A stretch of DNA of 6,413 bases from Bacillota bacterium (GTDB lineage: Bacteria > Bacillota > Desulfotomaculia > Desulfotomaculales > JAJYZD01), in NCBI GenBank assembly GCA_021800315.1, contig JAJYZD010000215.1, positions 1 to 6,413 of the forward strand. The letters run 5' to 3'. The position numbers and the translations under genes were made by a program. The notes under the pieces were generated by a model, which saw only the letters and a list, made by a program, of their open reading frames with translations, made no database searches and was not told the DNA's origin. This document shows positions 1 through 3,695 of this stretch, piece after piece. Position 1 is the first letter of the stretch. Each line of letters begins with the position of its first letter.

Positions 1-118
1 TGGAGGACTCTGCGGATGGCGGGGGCGACGTGTAAGCGTCCTGCCTTATGCCATTCCGCTAAGACTCCCTCCCTCTGCGTAATTAGTGGCCTATGCTAAG
101 GTTTGCTTACGTTGCTAG
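1..118. other. Left-edge sequence without a recognisable gene
   Basis: All three forward frames are closed here: TAA at 31-33, 80-82 and 97-99, and TAG at 116-118. The frame ending at 33 would give the tail EDSADGGGDV, an acidic-glycine ending that could be the last residues of an upstream gene, but ten residues cannot prove this. The remainder is less GC-rich than the genes that follow and contains no hairpin with a T run, no convincing -35/-10 pair and no terminal inverted repeat that I can see. It abuts the broken left end of the STAND remnant, so a deletion or rearrangement junction may lie near 100-118. Confidence 0.4.
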
Positions 119-1696
119 GAACGGTTTCTGGCTGCTCTCGGTCCACCGGCAGGGGAGGACGCCCTCGAATGGCTGAATCGGACCCGGCCCGTCCTTCTGC
201 TCGACACCTTCGAGGAGATGTTGGACCTCTCCCGCTGGTTGCAGGAGGAGTTCCTGGCGGGCCTGGCCACGGTGGTCCGTGTGGCGGTGGCCGGACGTCA
301 CCCCCTGGGAAGGATATGGTCTCCGGGTTCCCCATGGCAGCGTCTACTCCGTTCCTTGCCCCTGCAGGGCTTTGCATCCGGGGAGAGTCGTGAGTACCTG
401 AGTCGCCGGGGTTTGGAAGATCCCGCACTTCGGGACAGGGTGGTCCGAACCGTGGGTGGAAGCCCCCTGGCTCTCTCCCTGGCGGCGGACATGGTCCTTC
501 AGTACGCATGGCAAGGCCCGCAGTCCGCCGGTTTTCCGAGGGATCTCGCCGCTGTTCCCGCCTGGCACCTGGTCGTCCGCTCCCTGGTGGAGGAATTTTT
601 GCGCGAAGCGAAGGACCCGGCTCTGCGACGCCTTTTGGAGGCAGCGGCCGTGGTCCGCCGGTTTGACCAGGATCTGCTGGCCGCGTTGGTCGGGGAAGAT
701 GTCAAGGGGTTGAAACTGACCGCCGACTTCCGGCGTCTCGTTTCCCTGTCAGCCGTTCACCCCGCTGAACACGGCCTCGTCCTCCACGACGAGGTGCGCC
801 GTTTTGTGGCTGAGGACTTGCGCTGGCGCTCGCCAGAACAGTACACCGAGTTGCATCTCCGGGCTGTGGCTTATTATCGGCGCCTCACCCGTGCCGCAGG
901 TCTGAGTGAGCGGGGTTGGTTGGTGGCGGAATGCCTATTCCTCTTGAACCAGGGTTTGATCCAGGCCCTCTTGTTCCAGGATGAGCCGGAACAGATTTAC
1001 GTCACCACGGCCGCACCCCGGGAAGAGGATGTGCTGTGCCGCATATGGTCGGAATGGTATGAACAGATCCTCGGGAGCCATCCGCCTCCCGAACTCGAAG
1101 TCCATTTGCGATGCGCCCTAACCCATCCGGCCAGCCGCCTCCGGGTGGCCCGCGACCGCAACGGGGTCGCTCTCGGTTTTACGGTGACCATCCCCGTCTG
1201 CCGCGACAGCCTGGACCTGCTGAAGGCCAGTCCTGTCACCGCTTCGCTGATGGAGGCACGCTTCAGCGCGGATGACCTGACGGCCCTTCCCGTGACGGCA
1301 TCGGAAACCACGCTCTTCCATTTCCGCTACGTGGTGGAGGGAAGTAAAATGAGGGAAGCGGCCCGTTCCGCTATGATCCGCGACCTGTTCGCCTTGTTCA
1401 TCGGTGAAGGCACCTACTTTGTTTCCACCCCGTTTTCTCATTACAAAAAAGTGGTGGGGCTCCTGGGCTTTCGCCATCTTCCCGCAGCGCGCAACTGGGC
1501 GAATGGGCCGGTCTCTCCCATCGAGCACTACGAACTGAACCTGTCCCGTATCGGCTTCGATGCCTGGTACGGGGATTTACTGCACCGTTGCAGACCGGCA
1601 GGCGGCGAAGATTCTCGGCTTGGAAGTACCGCGTCCGCCGGACTGGCGATGTCAGCGCCGATCGGCCGCCGTCCATTTGGAGGGGTTGTCTTTTGA
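119..1696 (+). pseudogene. 5'-truncated STAND (NB-ARC-like) ATPase with GNAT-like C-terminal region
   Basis: STAND ATPases are nucleotide-operated switch proteins used in signalling, transcription control and defence. The frame opens at 119, just after a TAG. Its first recognisable motif is a Walker B strand, RPVLLLDTFEEM (185-220), lying upstream of the first ATG (218), so a start at 218 would cut the motif. No ATG, GTG or TTG occurs in frame before it and there is no P-loop, so the N-terminal ATP-binding half is missing. Numbering from the ATG: a sensor-1-like VAVAGRHPL near 23-30, a GxP motif GGSPLAL at 80-86, a winged-helix region about 110-200 with an MHD-like LVLHDEVRRF at 187-196, a helical linker, then a GNAT-like region about 260-450 (GVALGFTV; VGLLGFRHLPA). 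Residues after about 457 look out of frame. A gene caller would report 218-1696 (492 residues). A shortened but working protein is possible; the family call rests on motifs only. Confidence 0.62.
1679..1695 (+). promoter_or_regulatory. Ribosome binding site and TTG start, translationally coupled
   Basis: GGAGGGG at 1679-1685 lies seven bases before TTG at 1693-1695. The TTG shares two bases with the TGA (1694-1696) that ends the upstream frame, giving a TTGA overlap of the kind used for translational coupling. This fixes the transporter start, because the longer open frame back to 1588 would add about 35 arginine-rich residues that do not resemble the N-terminus of an MFS protein. Confidence 0.7.
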
Positions 1697-3015
1697 ACGT
1701 CCACCCCACCCTATCCACCGTTGCGCATTCCCGCAGAGGACATCTGCTGATCCTTCTCTTTGCCGGTGCGGGCACGGTCTTCGACGGGGCCAACTTCGCG
1801 ATCCTGCTTCTTTTCCTGGCCCCCCTGGCCCAATATTTCAAGACATCCCTGCTGGCCCTGGCCGTCCTCCAGGCCGTGAGTTACCTGGCCGGCATCGCCG
1901 ATGGTTTTGTCTTCGGCATAATCGCCGACCGCTGGGGCCGCCGGGCGGGTCTGACCCTTACCGTGGCGGCCTACAGTCTCTTCGGCCTGGCTTCGGCCTT
2001 CAGCCCCGATTTCGCCGCCCTCTTCCTGTTGCGGGTTCTGACCGGACTGGGCATCGGCGGCGAGACCGGGATCGCCTACGCCTACCTCAACGAAGCGCGG
2101 GGCACCAGCCGCCGGGGGGCTTACTCAGGCCTCCTGCAGGGCATGTTTCCCCTGGGTTCCTTTCTGGCCACCTTTCTCTTCGTCACCACATCCCACTGGT
2201 ACGGCGCGGAGGCCTGGCGGTACGCCTTCGCTTACCTGGGCGGGGCGGCCGTCCTCGCCGCCCTGATCCGTCTCTTGTTGCCCGAATCCGGGCCGTGGTT
2301 GGAATACCGGCGCGCACGCCGGGAAAATCGGGTATCCGCGCCTTCCGAGCTGGGTGTCCTGTTCGGCCCGGACCGGCGGCGTCCGACCCTTCTCCTGGCC
2401 GGCCTGATGACCTTCGGTTTCCTGGGCTCGACCGCCGTAACCACCTACGCTCCCGCCGTATGGCTTACCGTCTACCGGGTGAACGTGGCCACCATCGGGG
2501 ACCTTGGTTACCTGGGCACCCTGAGCATCTTCCCTTCCTTTGTCCTCTTCGGCGTCCTTTCAGATCTTTGGGGACGGCGCAGGGCGTTTATCGCCTCCGC
2601 CGCCGTGGGAACGGCCGGCTACGCCTTCTACGCCTGGCTCGTCGCCACCGGGGCCGACCGGGTCAGCCGGACCGCGCCCCTAGGATCCCCCGCTTTCGCG
2701 GCCTATATGTGGATGCTTTTCGCCGCCGGTTACCTAGGCATCCAGGGAGTCTGGATGGCCGAGATCCTTCCCACCGGCGTCCGGGCCACCGGCATAAACT
2801 TATCCTATTACCTGGGGCGGGGCCTGGGCGGAGGCCTGGCCCCGCTGGCCGCCCTGGCCCTGACCCACCTGCTGGCTTTGGACCTTCGGTGGGCCGTAGT
2901 CGCCGGCCTGCTGGGAACTCTGGGGGCCGCCGTCTTCGCCGTCTTTCTGCCCGAAACCAGGAACGTACCCTTGAACCCGGCCCCGCACCTAACGGAGGCC
3001 GTGGAAGCCGAGTAG
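1693..3015 (+). CDS. MFS transporter, metabolite:H+ symporter-like
   Basis: This is a 440-residue inner-membrane secondary transporter of the major facilitator superfamily, with about 12 hydrophobic segments split by a polar central loop (about 196-232). Family marks: an acidic residue in TM1 (FDGANFAIL, 30-38); the loop 2-3 motif GIIADRWGRR at 75-84, echoed in the second half by GVLSDLWGRRR at 287-297; a TM4 motif RVLTGLGIGGE at 114-124; EILPTGVRATG at 357-367; and LPETRN after TM12. This set resembles the aromatic acid/shikimate/sialic acid and sugar-porter branches, so an organic acid or sugar substrate driven by proton symport is likely, but the sequence does not fix the substrate. Length is normal and no frame break is seen. 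The TTG start is supported by GGAGGGG seven bases upstream and by overlap with the preceding stop. An intrinsic terminator follows about 65 bases downstream. No partner enzyme gene lies in the window. Confidence 0.93.
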   Translation: MNVHPTLSTVAHSRRGHLLILLFAGAGTVFDGANFAILLLFLAPLAQYFKTSLLALAVLQAVSYLAGIADGFVFGIIADRWGRRAGLTLTVAAYSLFGLASAFSPDFAALFLLRVLTGLGIGGETGIAYAYLNEARGTSRRGAYSGLLQGMFPLGSFLATFLFVTTSHWYGAEAWRYAFAYLGGAAVLAALIRLLLPESGPWLEYRRARRENRVSAPSELGVLFGPDRRRPTLLLAGLMTFGFLGSTAVTTYAPAVWLTVYRVNVATIGDLGYLGTLSIFPSFVLFGVLSDLWGRRRAFIASAAVGTAGYAFYAWLVATGADRVSRTAPLGSPAFAAYMWMLFAAGYLGIQGVWMAEILPTGVRATGINLSYYLGRGLGGGLAPLAALALTHLLALDLRWAVVAGLLGTLGAAVFAVFLPETRNVPLNPAPHLTEAVEAE

Positions 3016-3079
3016 CCGCCCGCCGCTGTTTCAAGGCCTGACGCAGGATATGTTAATTATGGAAGGTATCAGCCTTCAT

Positions 3080-3108
3080 AAAACCGGCTCCCCCTGGAGC
3101 CGGTTTTT
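3080..3108 (+). terminator. Rho-independent terminator after the MFS gene
   Basis: A perfect 12-bp stem, AAAACCGGCTCC (3080-3091) and GGAGCCGGTTTT (3096-3107), closes on a CCCT loop and runs into five T residues (3104-3108). The A-run on the left arm gives four T on the opposite strand, so it may act weakly in both directions. It separates the transporter transcript from the genes downstream. Confidence 0.93.
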
Positions 3109-3211
3109 CGTATCCGTTCTGCGGAGGAACGCTATGGGAACGGTCCCCGGTGTATGCTTTCCCCACAGGCTTGCGGGAATCCGCGTCGGGGGAAGACTCG
3201 CCCCGGCGGGC

Positions 3212-3227
3212 GGAGGTGGGAGCGGTG
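3212..3227 (+). promoter_or_regulatory. Strong ribosome binding site with GTG start
   Basis: GGAGGTG at 3212-3218 is a near-full match to the anti-SD sequence and sits at normal spacing before GTG at 3225-3227. It decides the start of the small downstream gene: the open frame reaches back to a GTG at 3150, but that start has no comparable site and would add 25 residues of low-complexity sequence. Confidence 0.75.
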
Positions 3228-3440
3228 GACGGAAGGAAGCGGAAAGGGAGCACGGAGTTATTCACGGTCCGTCTCTGGCGGGAGACGGTGAACGGCGACC
3301 GTCAGGAAACGCGCGGGCAGGTCCGCCACGTGGTCAGCGGCGAGGCCCGCTATTTTCGCGACTGGACCGTTCTGGAGGATTTCCTGCAGAGCATGCTGTC
3401 GCACGGGCGGGGGAGGGTCAAGCCTCCGGGAACGGGTTGA
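3225..3440 (+). CDS. Small uncharacterised protein, 71 residues
   Basis: The product is a 71-residue soluble protein with no signal peptide or membrane segment. The short basic N-terminus (MDGRKRKG) leads to a compact core: LFTVRLWRE (13-21), then GQVRHVVSGEARYFRDW (30-46) and a helix VLEDFLQSML (48-57). The tail is rich in Arg, Gly and Pro. The core pattern (beta strand with RxWRE, a GQVxHVxSGE hairpin, YFRDW, then a helix) resembles small conserved hypothetical proteins I recall from Bacillota genomes. I know of no assigned function and give none. GGAGGTG at normal spacing supports the GTG start. It begins about 115 bases after a strong terminator, so it should have its own promoter, but no convincing one was found in 3109-3211. 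A frame-2 reading of the same DNA also stays open but lacks protein-like composition. Confidence 0.75.
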   Translation: MDGRKRKGSTELFTVRLWRETVNGDRQETRGQVRHVVSGEARYFRDWTVLEDFLQSMLSHGRGRVKPPGTG

Positions 3441-3495
3441 GGTCTTCGGCCGCCCGGCGGGGGTCTTTCCACGGGTAGGGGAGCCCTGGGGGGCG

Positions 3496-3524
3496 AAAAA
3501 ACGGTATTCCCGCAGGAAAACCGT
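3496..3524 (-). terminator. Imperfect palindrome; possible minus-strand terminator
   Basis: ACGGTATTCC (3501-3510) and GGAAAACCGT (3515-3524) pair at nine of ten positions around a CGCA loop. On the + strand no T run follows. On the - strand the hairpin runs directly into six T residues (the A run at 3496-3501), which is the form of an intrinsic terminator. No minus-strand gene is seen to need it, so it may instead block antisense transcription or be an operator. Confidence 0.4.
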
Positions 3525-3567
3525 GATTCTCCCCCCGGGGTGGAATAAATTTTTCTTTTCGCTCCCC

Positions 3568-3589
3568 GGGGAACGCTTGGGGAACGCTT
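3568..3589. repeat. Perfect 11-bp tandem direct repeat
   Basis: GGGGAACGCTT occurs twice in immediate succession (3568-3578 and 3579-3589), about 107 bases before the surface-protein start. An 11-bp period is close to one helical turn, so two copies on one DNA face could bind a regulator. A simple slippage duplication is equally possible. Confidence 0.6.
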
Positions 3590-3695
3590 CGTGCTGTATG
3601 CTCAATCTGGACTGTTTTGCCATTTATGTTTTTGAGCCTGGCCCCGGTCGGTTGCAAATAGTCTGACAACCTGTAAGCGGATTTACGGAAAGGGG

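Larger units (their letters stand above)
3441..3695. other. Intergenic region upstream of the surface-protein gene
   Basis: This 255-base stretch shows several small structures: an imperfect palindrome (3501-3524), two CCCCGGGG octamers (3533-3540 and 3564-3571) around an AT-rich segment AAATTTTTCTTTTC (3547-3560), a perfect 11-bp tandem repeat (3568-3589), and a short inverted repeat GGTTG/CAACC (3650-3654 and 3667-3671). TATGCT (3597), TATGTT (3625) and TTGCCA (3617-3622) are partial sigma-A matches, but none pairs with a partner at 16-18 bp, so no promoter is called. I recognise no known riboswitch. The gene downstream must be transcribed from somewhere here or from further upstream. Confidence 0.5.

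Noticed and set aside
1560..3041. 493-codon open frame in +3 overlapping the whole transporter
   Set aside because: The translation is dominated by Arg, Pro and Gly and has no domain pattern. It is the usual shadow of a GC-rich coding frame, while the +1 frame carries clear MFS motifs. Only its first ~35 codons may reflect a frameshifted gene end.
3050..3478. 142-codon frame in +2 covering the terminator and the small gene
   Set aside because: It starts inside the intergenic sequence before the terminator hairpin, and its product is Gly/Arg-rich without structure. The +3 frame from 3225 has the stronger SD and a protein-like core.
3639..3656. Sigma-54-like TGGCCCCG ... TTGCA upstream of the surface gene
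   Set aside because: There are 12 bases between the GG and the GC elements, while sigma-54 promoters need 10. The spacing is strict.
3597..3680. Partial sigma-A elements (TATGCT, TATGTT, TTGCCA, TTGCAA)
   Set aside because: None forms a pair with 16-18 bp spacing and adequate matches at both ends.
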